A DNA stretch of 64,000 nucleotides, taken from contig JAJPJX010000158.1 of NCBI GenBank assembly GCA_021324015.1, positions 20,064 to 84,063 of the forward strand. The letters run 5' to 3'. Every line of letters starts with the position of its first letter. Position 1 is the stretch's first letter. The position numbers and the translations under genes are program-made. The notes below the pieces were generated by a model. That model was given only the letters and a program-made list of their open reading frames with translations. It was not told the origin of the DNA and made no database searches. Positions 51,826 through 61,389 of this stretch are shown here, piece after piece. This DNA comes from Solibacteraceae bacterium (GTDB lineage Bacteria > Acidobacteriota > Terriglobia > Bryobacterales > Bryobacteraceae).

Positions 51826-53021
51826 AGGCGGCCGGGCAGCCGGGCCGCTGGCTGGTGCTTGCCGTCTTCGTCCTCTCCACTGCGGTCAACTATCTCGACC
51901 GCCAGGCGCTGGCCACGCTTGCACCCGTCCTGCGCGCCGAATTTCATCTCTCCAATACCGACTATGGCCTGATCCTCACCGCCTTCTCCCTCACCTACGC
52001 CGCTGCCGCCCCTTTCGCCGGCCTGCTCATTGACTCCATCGGCCTGAACCGCGCCATCAGCCTGGCCGTGGCCGTGTGGTCCTCGGCCAGCATCGTTACC
52101 GGCTTCACCCGCGGGCTCGCCGGACTCACCGCCTGCCGCGCTGTGCTGGGTCTGGCCGAAGCAGCCGGCATACCCGCCGCCGGGAAGGCTATCCATCAAT
52201 ACCTGCGTCCGGGCGAGCGCGCCCTCGGCAACGCTCTCAACCAGGCTGGCGTCAGCCTGGGCATGGTGCTGGCGCCGCCGCTGGCCACGTGGATCGCGGT
52301 GCGCTACGGCTGGCGGCACGCCTTTTGGGTCACCGGCGTAATCGGTCTCCTCTGGATCCCGCTGTGGAACCGCACCGCCGCGCGGCGTGCCCCGCTTCCC
52401 GCGGGTGCTCCTCCGATTCCTTCCACCTCCGGCGCCGGCATCCTGCGCCACCCGCGCCTCTGGGCTTTCGTCGCCGCCAACGCCCTCAGCATGACCGGCT
52501 ACTCCCTTTGGACGAACTGGACCACCGCCTACCTCGTCGATGTGCACCGCCTCACCCTGGTTCAAGCCGCCTGGTACGCCTGGATTCCGCCGCTCTTCGC
52601 CACCCTCGGCGGCTTCGCCGGCGGCGGGTTCTCCCATCGCGCCATGCGCCGCGGCATGGAAGCGGTCGCCGCCCGCACGCGCGCCTGCGCCTGGAGCGCC
52701 GCCGCCGCGCTCCTCACCGCCCTCATCCCCTGGCTACCCGGCCCCGCCTTCGCCTCCGCCGGCATTTCGCTCAGCATCTTTTCTGTCGCTGCGTTCAGTG
52801 TCAATATGTACACAATGCCGCTCGACACTTTCGGCGGAGCACGCGCCGCCTTCGCCGTTTCCATGCTGGTCGCCTCTTACGGCGCCATTCAGGCCCTCGT
52901 CTCGCCGGCCTTCGGAGCCATCATCGACGCTCGCGGGTATACTCCCGTGTGCCTGCTGGTCGCTGGTCTGCCGCTCGTCGCCTTCGGGGTGCTGAAGTGG
53001 ACCGAATCCGCGAATTCCTGA
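51822..53021 (+). CDS. Major facilitator superfamily transporter
   Basis: From the GTG at 51822, which overlaps the previous stop, the product has 399 residues and 12 predicted membrane segments. NYLDRQALATLAPVLRAEFHLSNTDYG and GLLIDSIGLNRAISL are typical of the ACS/hexuronate group of MFS (DRQ motif in TM1 and the loop 2-3 motif). A substrate such as a sugar acid or organic anion is likely. The gene overlaps the next one by 25 bases. Confidence 0.88.
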   Translation: MKAAGQPGRWLVLAVFVLSTAVNYLDRQALATLAPVLRAEFHLSNTDYGLILTAFSLTYAAAAPFAGLLIDSIGLNRAISLAVAVWSSASIVTGFTRGLAGLTACRAVLGLAEAAGIPAAGKAIHQYLRPGERALGNALNQAGVSLGMVLAPPLATWIAVRYGWRHAFWVTGVIGLLWIPLWNRTAARRAPLPAGAPPIPSTSGAGILRHPRLWAFVAANALSMTGYSLWTNWTTAYLVDVHRLTLVQAAWYAWIPPLFATLGGFAGGGFSHRAMRRGMEAVAARTRACAWSAAAALLTALIPWLPGPAFASAGISLSIFSVAAFSVNMYTMPLDTFGGARAAFAVSMLVASYGAIQALVSPAFGAIIDARGYTPVCLLVAGLPLVAFGVLKWTESANS

Positions 53022-55333
53022 GCTTCGCCGGCAAGCGCGAAGCGAAGGTCATCGCCGTCTTTGGTCTCTCCCCCGACCCGTGCGGCCGCGCCGTGCGTTA
53101 CGTCCTCGCCGGCGCTCCCGGTATTCCGGTGTGGTTGTTTGCCACTCGGCCTCCGCTCCCCGAAACGGCCGCCCTCTGCGAGCGGGTTTTTGTGGATCCC
53201 GATCCGTTGAACCTCTTGGTGACAGCGCAAAAGGCCCTCTGGCCGCATTGGGTGGCCTTGACGCTGTCTACCTGGACCGGCGCGCACGGCGCCTGGCCGG
53301 TCAAGCTCGCGCCGTTCTTCATCCCGCCGTTTCGCGTCTTGTTGCTGAATTCGCAGGGCGACTACTTCGCTGGAACGCCCGCCGCGGTTCTCCGCCACTT
53401 GCGCCGCCGCCTCCGCGACACCGCCCATTCCTCCTGGCGTCGCCTCGGCGACCTCCACCGCGGCCTTTGGCTCCGGTTCGCCGCGCTCGTCGCGCAGCCT
53501 CTCCTGCCGCTCCTCGCATGGGCATTTCGCCACCTCTCCGCTCCGTCTTCAGATCCCCAACCTCCGGCGTCCTCACCCCGCGGGCAGGAGATCGCCGAGT
53601 TCCGTTATCACCCCCGCCAATGGGATTGGTGCGCCCTCGACCGCCTGGTGCGCACCGCCACCGCCGGCTGGATCCTCTTTATCGCCGGAGACGCCCCGGC
53701 CGATGCCGCCGCTCTCCTGCCCGTGTTCGACGATCCCGCTGCGTTCGCGGCCTCGCGCCAGGAATCCTTCCGTGCCTGGAACGTGCGGCTCTTCGCCCTC
53801 GCGCCTTTCCGCCCCCTGCAACCCGGCGAGGCTACCCGCACTTTCGCGCCGGTTTCCAGCATCATTCTGGTGGACCGCGCGCGCCTCGCCGCCCTGGGCG
53901 TCCCCAAAACCATCGTCCCCGGCACGGCCTGGCTGTTGTTGTTTTGGAAGGTGGCTGCCGCCGGCCTCCACTGTTACAGCGTGGGAGCCGCCGGCGCTCT
54001 CCGCCAGCAGCCGGACTGGCCCTTTGACGAGGCCGAATTCGTGCTCCGCGTGCTGGCGAATCCCACCCTCCGCTGCCTCACTCCCGCCCATCCCGAACTG
54101 TCGCGCGGCAATATCGCGTTCTCTTCCCGCCCCGCGGCTTGCGCCTCCCGGCCCCGCATTCTGGTGGTCTCCCCTTACCTCCCGTGGCCGCTTTCACATG
54201 GCGGCGCGGTGCGCATCTACAACCTCTGCCGGGCCCTCGCCGGCCACGTCGACTTCCTTCTGATCGCCCTGCGCGAAAAGGACGACATCACCGATTACGG
54301 CCGCCTCCACGAGGCCTTCCGCCGTGTCTGGATCGTGGATCGAGATTACCGGGCCCCGGCCGGCCCCGCGCTTCCCGCCCAGGTGCGTGAGCACACCTCT
54401 CCCAGCCTGCGCGCTCTCATCGCCGAGGTCTGCCGCGAAGAAGCCGTGGACCTGTTGCAGATCGAGTACACGCATCTGGCTGCCTTCCGCGAGGCCGCGC
54501 CGGAAGTCCCCGCCATCCTGGTCGAGCACGACCTGACCTTCACCCTCTACCGCCAGTTCACCGCGTTCGACCGCACTGCCGCCGCCGAAGCCGAGTATCG
54601 CCGCTGGCTGGCCTTCGAGCGCGGCTGGCTCTCACGCTATGATGCGGTCTGGACCATGTCGCCCGCCGACCGCGCCCTCGCTATCGAAAACGGCAGTCCT
54701 CCCGAACGCACCTTCGTCGTGCCCAACGGCGTGGATGCCGCCCGCTTCACTCCCGGCGGCGCACCCGCCACCTTCCCCGAGGTCCTCTTCGTGGGTTCTT
54801 TCCGCCACCGCCCTAACGTCCTCGGTTTCCGCAAGCTCCTGGAAGAGGTGATGCCGCGCGTGTGGGAGCGCTTTCCTAACGCCCGCTTGCGCGTGGTCGC
54901 CGGTCCCGAGCCGCACCGCTACTGGACGCCGCCCGCCGCGCTCGATCCCCGCGTCGCCTTGCACGCCTTCGTCGAGGATCTGCGCCCGCTCTACCGCCGC
55001 GCCGCCGCGGTCGCCGTGCCGCTCCTGGTCTCTGCCGGCACCAATATCAAGGTTCTCGAAGCTATGGCCTGCGGCAAGCCCGTGGTCAGCACTCCCATCG
55101 GCTGCGCCGGGTTGGAACTTGAGGATGGCCGTGACGCCCTGATCCGGGAGGATTCCGCGGCCTTCGCCGCCGGGATCTGCGAACTGCTCGCCTCCCCGGG
55201 CCTGCGTGCGTCGCTCTCCGCCGCCGCCCGCGCCACGGTCGAACAGCGCTTCACCTGGCAGGGCATTGCCGAAAATGCCCTGGCCACCTACCAAGCCCTT
55301 GCCGCGACCGCAGTTACTGAGCCGCGGCCGTGA
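52997..55333 (+). CDS. Large glycosyltransferase with extra N-terminal domain
   Basis: From GTG 52997 the protein has 778 residues. Residues about 385-775 are a GT-B glycosyltransferase of the GT4/PEP-CTERM-associated type: ILVVSPYLPWPLSHGGAVRI, FVVPNGVDAARF, VLFVGSFRHRPNV, LHAFVEDLRPLYRRA and SAGTNIKVLEAMACGKPVV, where the first Glu of the usual EX7E is Ser. Residues 1-380 form a second domain of unknown function beginning KVIAVFGLSPDP. It overlaps the MFS gene and the next glycosyltransferase starts at its stop. Confidence 0.8.
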   Translation: MDRIREFLSFAGKREAKVIAVFGLSPDPCGRAVRYVLAGAPGIPVWLFATRPPLPETAALCERVFVDPDPLNLLVTAQKALWPHWVALTLSTWTGAHGAWPVKLAPFFIPPFRVLLLNSQGDYFAGTPAAVLRHLRRRLRDTAHSSWRRLGDLHRGLWLRFAALVAQPLLPLLAWAFRHLSAPSSDPQPPASSPRGQEIAEFRYHPRQWDWCALDRLVRTATAGWILFIAGDAPADAAALLPVFDDPAAFAASRQESFRAWNVRLFALAPFRPLQPGEATRTFAPVSSIILVDRARLAALGVPKTIVPGTAWLLLFWKVAAAGLHCYSVGAAGALRQQPDWPFDEAEFVLRVLANPTLRCLTPAHPELSRGNIAFSSRPAACASRPRILVVSPYLPWPLSHGGAVRIYNLCRALAGHVDFLLIALREKDDITDYGRLHEAFRRVWIVDRDYRAPAGPALPAQVREHTSPSLRALIAEVCREEAVDLLQIEYTHLAAFREAAPEVPAILVEHDLTFTLYRQFTAFDRTAAAEAEYRRWLAFERGWLSRYDAVWTMSPADRALAIENGSPPERTFVVPNGVDAARFTPGGAPATFPEVLFVGSFRHRPNVLGFRKLLEEVMPRVWERFPNARLRVVAGPEPHRYWTPPAALDPRVALHAFVEDLRPLYRRAAAVAVPLLVSAGTNIKVLEAMACGKPVVSTPIGCAGLELEDGRDALIREDSAAFAAGICELLASPGLRASLSAAARATVEQRFTWQGIAENALATYQALAATAVTEPRP

Positions 55334-56979
55334 GAGAGCGCCTCAAATCCTGGCTCTTCCGCCTCCTCCGCAAAGATCCCGAAGCCGTGGTGGTCACCTT
55401 CCTGAGCGGCGATCCCGCTCTCGTTGCAAAGATGGCCGCCGAAATTCGCGCCCTCGTCCCGGAGCGCCGCCATTTCACTGTGCCCCGCCAGTCCGGCTCC
55501 GCCTGGCAAATCTACCGCCGCCTGCGCCGCCAGTTCCGCTCCTACCGCATCGGCCTCGCACCGGTGCTCTTCACCGCGGAACCCGACTCTCTGCGCCTGG
55601 CCGCCTTCCTCCTCGCCCCGCGCAAAATCCTGGCTTATAACGCCCGCCTCGAGCGCCATCACCTGCGCCTGCGCACCGCCATCGCCTCCGCGCTGTTTTT
55701 GCGGGGCGTCCCGCTCGACCGCATCTTCCTCCGCCCCCGCTGGCTCTGCCCCTGGAAGCGCGACCGCTCCGTGGTTCCCGCGGGACGCCGCATCATCGCC
55801 GGCCGCCCGCTCTCGCCGGAACGCCGTCGCGTTGCGGTGCTCTCGCCCTACTTCCCATGGCCCCTGGCCCACGGCGGCGCGGTGCGCATCTTCCACCTGC
55901 TGCGCGAAGCAGCGCGCGAGTTCGATATCTTCCTGTTCGCCTTCACCACCGGGGAGACCGAAGCCGATTGCCAGGTCCTGGCCGAGTTCTGCGCGCGCCT
56001 CATCCTGGTCGAAAAGCCGCGCTACCGCGAGCCCCGCTGGTCCACCCTCCTCCCGCCCGAGGTGCTCGAGTTCCGCTCCCCGGCCATGCGCCAGGCCCTC
56101 GCCGAGCTGCGCCGCGAATACGCCATGGAGCTGCTCCAGGTCGAATACACCCAGTTGGCCTCGTATGGCGGCCAGATCCTGGTCGAGCACGACGTGACCT
56201 TCGATCTGTACCAGCAAATCCGCGCGCGCCGGCCCACCCTCTCCGCCTGGTGGGACTGCTTTCGCTGGCGGCGGTTTGAAACCCGCGCGGTGCGCCGCTA
56301 CCCGCGTGTAGTCGCCATGTCGGAGAAGGACGCCCGCCTGCTCAACGCCAGCGGCAAAGTCTCGGTCATCGAAAACGGTGTGGACCTCGCGCGCTTCGAG
56401 CCGGTCCCGGAACGGCCCGGCCGCCGCCTGCTCTTCGTCGGCTCATTCCGCCACTTCCCCAATGTCGCCGCCTTTCGCTTCTTCCTCGAAGAGGTCTGGC
56501 CACGCCTGCGCGACTCCTTCCCCGATCTGACCCTGACCGTGGTGGCGGGCCCCGACCCCCTGCTGCACTGGCAGAACTTCACCAAGCGGTTCGCACTCCC
56601 CGCGGACCCGCGCCTCCAACTGCTGGGCTTCGTCGCCGACGTCCGCCCGCTGTATCACGAAGCCAATCTGGTGCTGGTTCCCACCGTCGTCTCGGCCGGA
56701 ACCAATGTGAAGGTGCTGGAGGCCATGGCCATCGAGCGGGCGGTGGTCTCCACCACCTCCGGCTGCGCCGGCCTCGGCCTCGAGCACGCGAAAACCGTCT
56801 GGGTCGCCGACACCCCGGAAGACTTCGCCGCCGGAGTTGCCCGCCTCCTCCAGGATCCCCAGGAACGCGTCCGCATCGCCCAAGCCGCCCGCCGCCACGC
56901 CGAACAACACTTCAGTTGGGAAGCCCTCGGCCAGAAGCAAAGGACCCTCTGGCGGGCCGCCTCGGCCGGTGGTGAATAG
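55330..56979 (+). CDS. Glycosyltransferase, paralogue of the preceding one
   Basis: The 549-residue protein starts at a GTG overlapping the previous stop. Residues about 170-545 are the same GT-B type: VAVLSPYFPWPLAHGGAVRIFHLL, SVIENGVDLARFEP, LLFVGSFRHFPNV, LLGFVADVRPLYHEA, SAGTNVKVLEAMAIERAVV. The N-terminal 165 residues (EAVVVTFLSGDP..., FLLAPRKILAYNARLERH) parallel the beginning of the other protein, though shorter. The two genes are tandem paralogues and probably act on the same glycan. No obvious flippase or polymerase is near. Confidence 0.82.
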   Translation: MRERLKSWLFRLLRKDPEAVVVTFLSGDPALVAKMAAEIRALVPERRHFTVPRQSGSAWQIYRRLRRQFRSYRIGLAPVLFTAEPDSLRLAAFLLAPRKILAYNARLERHHLRLRTAIASALFLRGVPLDRIFLRPRWLCPWKRDRSVVPAGRRIIAGRPLSPERRRVAVLSPYFPWPLAHGGAVRIFHLLREAAREFDIFLFAFTTGETEADCQVLAEFCARLILVEKPRYREPRWSTLLPPEVLEFRSPAMRQALAELRREYAMELLQVEYTQLASYGGQILVEHDVTFDLYQQIRARRPTLSAWWDCFRWRRFETRAVRRYPRVVAMSEKDARLLNASGKVSVIENGVDLARFEPVPERPGRRLLFVGSFRHFPNVAAFRFFLEEVWPRLRDSFPDLTLTVVAGPDPLLHWQNFTKRFALPADPRLQLLGFVADVRPLYHEANLVLVPTVVSAGTNVKVLEAMAIERAVVSTTSGCAGLGLEHAKTVWVADTPEDFAAGVARLLQDPQERVRIAQAARRHAEQHFSWEALGQKQRTLWRAASAGGE

Positions 56980-57198
56980 CCCGCCAGACGCTGGGGCGCC
57001 CCACCGCCATCCGCCAAGCGGCAGATTGTCCCGCGGCATCGCCAGCCGAGGCGGCAATCCGTCGCCAAGGCGCGCCGCTGGAGATCCGCCGCTGCTGCGC
57101 CCGTAGCCCGGGCCGGGAAGGGCTACCGTGTCTGTTGCCAAGCAGATAGCCGCTAGCGGGCCGCCTGCCGTGCAGGTGCTAGAAACTTGGAGGGCCAA

Positions 57199-59724
57199 GT
57201 GCCTTTCCTGGAACGGAGCAAAGCAGATCTTTTCATGACGTTGGCAAGATTCCTGTCCGCGATGGCTCTCTTGTGCCAGCCAGTGCTGTCCGGCGCCGCG
57301 CCGCCGGAAGCCGGAGCTGTCGAGATCCGGGCGCGGGACCAGGCCGGCCGGCCCATACCTGGCGTGCTAGTGGAAGTGAGCGCGAATGGACAGGTGATCT
57401 CCAGGGCCGTGACGGACGGCCATGGCCAGGCCACGCTCCACGAATTGCCGCCCGGCCAGTACGCCGTGGCTGTCGCTGCGCAGGGTTTCGAGCCCGCGCA
57501 ACAAGGGATCCGTCTGGCGCAAAACCAATCCGCGGCGGTCGAAATCACGCTGGTCCCCGAGTTGGTCCGCAAGGACAGCATCGAAGTCAGGGACACGGCC
57601 ACACCGGTGGAACAGGGGGCTGCCGTACCGGATCAACTGCCGCCCCAGACTGCCAGGGAACTCCCCAGCCGCCCCGCCACCGTGGCGGATGCGCTGCCGC
57701 TGGTCCCCGGGGTGGTCCGTTCGCCGGAAGGCGGACTGCGGATTTCCGGGGGCCAGGAACACCGCAGCACGCTGATCGTCAACTCCGCGGACGTCACGGA
57801 CCCGGCCACCGGGCAGTTCGGCTTGACCGTGCCCATCGATAGCGTCGAAACCTTGAACGTGTTTCAAACCCCGTTCCTCGCCCAGTACGGCCGCTTCAGC
57901 GCGGGCCTGGTTTCCGTGGAGACCCGCCGGGGTGGCGACCAGTGGAAGTGGGAGCTGAACGATCCTTTCCCGGACTTCCGCATTCGCAGCTACCAGTTGC
58001 GCGGCCTGCGCGATGCCACACCCCGGCTGAACTTCGAAGGCCCGCTGATCCCCCCCAAACTCTACTTTTCGGAGGGATTCGAATACGAGATCCGCAAGAC
58101 CGAGGTCTATACGCTCCCCTTCCCCGACAACCAGAGAAAACAGGAAGGCATCAACTCGTTTTCGCAGTTCGATTGGGTGGCCTCGGACCGGCACCTTGTG
58201 ACCGCCACCATGCACGTTGCGCCGCAGCGGCTCCAGTACGCCAATATCAATTACTTCAACCCGGAGCCCACGTCACCGGACGCGGGAACGCACGAATACA
58301 CGGCCACCGTGGCCGACCGCCTGACCCTGGGAGGCGGGTTGCTTGAAAACACGCTCTCCGCGACGCAGTTCGACGCGCGTGTGTGGGCGCAGGGCGCCGA
58401 AGACCTCACTCTCACACCCGTCGGTAACACCGGAAACTACTTCGCCCGGCAAAACCGAAACGCCTCGCGCCTGGGATGGTCCTCGACCTATAGCTTCGCG
58501 CCGCGGAACGCGCTGGGCGTCCACAACGTCAAGGCCGGCTCCTACCTCGCCGTAAGCTCGGACCGCGGCCTGGTTTTCGACCGGCCCATCGATATCGCGG
58601 ATCCAACGGGCCAACTGCTCGAGCGCATCACTTTCTCCGGCGGGTCGCCGTTCCGCATGTCCGACTTCGAGTACGCTTTCTTCGCGCAGGACCACTGGAT
58701 CCTCTCGCCGCGGCTGGCGCTGGACTTCGGACTGCGGTCGGAATCCCAGGAGGTGTCCGAATCGCTGCGTCTGGCGCCCCGTGCCGGGATCGCCTGGAAT
58801 CCGTTCAGCAGGGCCGGCACTGTGGTGCGCGCAGGCTTCGGCCTCTTCTACGACCGCGTGCCGCTGAACGTGTACTCGTTCGATCACTACCCCAACCAGA
58901 CGGCCACGTTCTTCGATGGCGCGGGCCAGATCACCGCCGGACCTTTCCTCTATGTCAACGGGCTTGGGCTGGTGAACACGCCCTCCCCGCTGGTCTTTCG
59001 GGAGGGCGTGGCCGGCAACTTCTCGCCGCGGAGCGAGACCTGGAGCGTGCAGGTCGAGCAACCCCTCTCGCCGTTCGTGAAACTGCGGGCCGGCTACATG
59101 CAGAACCTCTCCTCGGGGCTCGTCGTGCTGAATCGCGTGGCGCCGGATCCGCTGACGCAGACCGGCGCCCTGCTCCTTTCCGGCACGGGCCGGGCCCGCT
59201 ACCGCCAGTTCGAGTTGACGGCCCGCGTGCGCATAGGCGAATCGCGAACGCTTTTCTTCTCCTACGTGCGCAGCCGGGCCCGGGGCGACCTGAACGACTT
59301 CGGAGATTTCCTGGACAGTTTCCCCACGCCCATTGTCCGCCCCAACCAGTTCGGCAACCTGCCGTCGGACCTGCCGAACCGATTCCTCGCCTGGGGCGTG
59401 GTGCCTCTCAAGTGGGGTTTCCGAATCGCGCCCGTGGCCGAATATCGCAACGGGTTTGCCTACGCTCCCACGGATGCGCTCCAGAACTGGGTGGGGGTTC
59501 CTTACCAGAGCCGCTTCCCGAATTTTCTCTCCGTCGATTGCCGCTTCTCCAAAGACATCAAGGTGAATGCGAAATACACGGTGCGGCTGTCCGTCAGCAG
59601 TTACAACCTGACCGATCACTTCAATCCGGAAGCCGTTCACTACAACGTGGCCGACCCGGCCTACGGCTTTTTCTTCGGACAACGGGGGCGCCGTTTCACG
59701 GCCGACTTCGATGTGCTCTTCTGA
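57199..59724 (+). CDS. TonB-dependent receptor with carboxypeptidase-regulatory-like domain
   Basis: Start at GTG 57199 because GGAGGG lies five bases before it; ATG 57235 is an alternative that leaves only the signal peptide (MTLARFLSAMALLCQPVLSGA). Residues about 40-130 form a CarboxypepD-regulatory beta sandwich (VEIRARDQAGRPIPGVLVEV, PPGQYAVAVAAQGF). Then come a plug with ADALPLVPGVVRSPEGGLRISGG and a 22-strand-type barrel ending TADFDVLF. It is an 841-residue importer typical of acidobacteria; the ligand is unknown. The leader (56980-57198) holds no gene and no riboswitch that I can identify. Confidence 0.88.
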   Translation: MPFLERSKADLFMTLARFLSAMALLCQPVLSGAAPPEAGAVEIRARDQAGRPIPGVLVEVSANGQVISRAVTDGHGQATLHELPPGQYAVAVAAQGFEPAQQGIRLAQNQSAAVEITLVPELVRKDSIEVRDTATPVEQGAAVPDQLPPQTARELPSRPATVADALPLVPGVVRSPEGGLRISGGQEHRSTLIVNSADVTDPATGQFGLTVPIDSVETLNVFQTPFLAQYGRFSAGLVSVETRRGGDQWKWELNDPFPDFRIRSYQLRGLRDATPRLNFEGPLIPPKLYFSEGFEYEIRKTEVYTLPFPDNQRKQEGINSFSQFDWVASDRHLVTATMHVAPQRLQYANINYFNPEPTSPDAGTHEYTATVADRLTLGGGLLENTLSATQFDARVWAQGAEDLTLTPVGNTGNYFARQNRNASRLGWSSTYSFAPRNALGVHNVKAGSYLAVSSDRGLVFDRPIDIADPTGQLLERITFSGGSPFRMSDFEYAFFAQDHWILSPRLALDFGLRSESQEVSESLRLAPRAGIAWNPFSRAGTVVRAGFGLFYDRVPLNVYSFDHYPNQTATFFDGAGQITAGPFLYVNGLGLVNTPSPLVFREGVAGNFSPRSETWSVQVEQPLSPFVKLRAGYMQNLSSGLVVLNRVAPDPLTQTGALLLSGTGRARYRQFELTARVRIGESRTLFFSYVRSRARGDLNDFGDFLDSFPTPIVRPNQFGNLPSDLPNRFLAWGVVPLKWGFRIAPVAEYRNGFAYAPTDALQNWVGVPYQSRFPNFLSVDCRFSKDIKVNAKYTVRLSVSSYNLTDHFNPEAVHYNVADPAYGFFFGQRGRRFTADFDVLF

Positions 59725-61240
59725 CCTGCGGATCACACGCCGCCCGGTCCTCCGGCTGCTGGCGCTCACCATTCTGGCCGTGTTTGTCCACGGCTATCAC
59801 CTGGGGGTGGACGACGCTGAAATCTACATCCCCGCCATCAAGCGCGCGGCCGATCCAACGCTTTATCCCTTCGCCGCCGAGTTCTTCATGTTTCATGCCC
59901 ACCTCTCCTTCTTTCCGAACCTGGTAGGCGGTTCCGCGCGGTTCAGCCGTCTGCCCGTGGACCTCGTCATCTTCCTGTGGCACGGGGGCTGCATCTTCCT
60001 GCTTCTACTGGCCTCCTGGCGGCTGGCGCGGGTCTGCTTCGAAAGCCAGTGCGCCCGCTGGAGCGCCGTGGCGCTGCTGGCCGGTGCGCTCAGTGTGCCG
60101 GTGGCGGGGACGGCGCTGGTGATCATGGACCCGTACGTAACCGCCAGGTCGCTCTCCACGCCGGCCGGCATGTTCGCCATCGCCGGTTACGCGTCGGGGC
60201 GATGGAAGCGCGCCGCCGCGTGGCTGGTGTTCACGGCGCTCATCCATCCCCAAATGATGCTGTACGCCGCGGTGTTGATCGGCTTTCTGGAGCTTGCCCG
60301 GCGAAGGCGGCCTCCGGAGGATGCCGGTCCGGGGCTGGGGATGGCGTGCCTGATCAGTCTCCCCGGCGTGTTCGACTTTCAGCCGCCGCGCGGCGCGGCG
60401 CGCGAAGCTCTGTTTTCGCGGACCTACTTCTTCGTTTCAAACTGGGCCTGGTACGAGTGGGTGGGGGTCGTCGCCCCACTAGCCCTCCTGGGGTGGTTCG
60501 CCGCGCACCCTCCGCGCGGCACGACACCGGTTTTCCGCCGCCTTGCCGGCGTTCTGGTGCCGTTCGGCCTGTCGTTCACCTTGCTCGCCCTTCTGCTCAC
60601 GTTCCCGGAGCGCCTGGAGAACGCCACCCGCTTGCAGCCGATGCGGTCTTTCCATCTGCTGTACGTCATCTTCTTCGTGCTGCTGGGAGGGCTGGTCGGC
60701 GAATATTTGCTCCGCGCCAGGGGGTGGCACTGGCTGGCTCTGTTCGCGCCGCTGGCCGGTTGCATGTGGCTGATCCAACTGGCTGCCTACCCGGCGAGCC
60801 TCCACATCGAGTGGCCCGGCGCTGCCGGCCCGAACGGCTGGACCCGCGCCTTTCTCTGGATTCGCGGCCACACCCCCAAAGACGCGGTGTTCGCGCTCGA
60901 CCCGGATTACATGCTGCTCCCCGGCGCGGATGAGCACGGCTTTCGCGCCATCGCCGAGCGCAGTGCGCTGGCCGATCGCGTGAAGGACAGCGGCGCTGTC
61001 TCGCTGTTTCCGCAGCTCGCGGACGATTGGAAAAGCGAAGTGCAGGCGCAGGAAGGCTGGGAGCACTTCGGACCACGGGATTTCGAGAGACTGGCCCGCC
61101 ACTACCCGGTCACCTGGATCGTCACCCGGCGCCCTCCTCCGGCGGCTTTCCCCTGTCCCTACCAGCAAGGCGAACTCGCGGTCTGCCGGATCGAGGAGGC
61201 TGATCCGCAGCCCCGCGCGGCTCTCTCCGCCGCTAGGTAG
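59711..61240 (+). CDS. Polytopic membrane protein of unknown function
   Basis: The 509-residue protein overlaps the receptor gene by 14 bases. It has roughly ten hydrophobic segments (VLRLLALTILAVFVHGYHL, FLWHGGCIFLLLLASW, PFGLSFTLLALLLTF, LLYVIFFVLLGGLVGEYLL and others) and a soluble C-terminal part of about 110 residues (FLWIRGHTPKDAVFALDPDYML, WKSEVQAQEGWEHF) resembling the extracytoplasmic parts of glycan-assembly membrane proteins. I do not recognise a specific family. Confidence 0.75.
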   Translation: MCSSDLRITRRPVLRLLALTILAVFVHGYHLGVDDAEIYIPAIKRAADPTLYPFAAEFFMFHAHLSFFPNLVGGSARFSRLPVDLVIFLWHGGCIFLLLLASWRLARVCFESQCARWSAVALLAGALSVPVAGTALVIMDPYVTARSLSTPAGMFAIAGYASGRWKRAAAWLVFTALIHPQMMLYAAVLIGFLELARRRRPPEDAGPGLGMACLISLPGVFDFQPPRGAAREALFSRTYFFVSNWAWYEWVGVVAPLALLGWFAAHPPRGTTPVFRRLAGVLVPFGLSFTLLALLLTFPERLENATRLQPMRSFHLLYVIFFVLLGGLVGEYLLRARGWHWLALFAPLAGCMWLIQLAAYPASLHIEWPGAAGPNGWTRAFLWIRGHTPKDAVFALDPDYMLLPGADEHGFRAIAERSALADRVKDSGAVSLFPQLADDWKSEVQAQEGWEHFGPRDFERLARHYPVTWIVTRRPPPAAFPCPYQQGELAVCRIEEADPQPRAALSAAR

Positions 61241-61353
61241 AATCCGTCACTTACGCCGCCAAAACGCCGCACTATTGAGCAGGACGAATCGAAGCATGCG
61301 GTGTACCGCTGGATCAACTCTCCGCGAACAGCGCCTTGGTCGCCGCCCCCCTA

Positions 61354-61382
61354 TTGCTTTACCAGCTACTTGTATATATACT
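61354..61382 (+). promoter_or_regulatory. Promoter for a possibly leaderless PEP-CTERM gene
   Basis: TTGCTT (61354-61359) and TATACT (61377-61382) are 17 bases apart. The predicted start point, seven bases after the -10, coincides with or precedes by one the A of the ATG at 61390. Confidence 0.5.
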
Positions 61383-61389
61383 TCACCGC

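Noticed and set aside
52076..52996. Upstream extension of the first glycosyltransferase through the MFS gene
   Set aside because: The extension is Arg-rich and is the out-of-frame reading of the transporter gene; the GTG at 52997 gives the overlap usual in this operon.
56980..57198. Cobalamin riboswitch before the TonB-dependent receptor
   Set aside because: I could not find the conserved B12-box or core segments.
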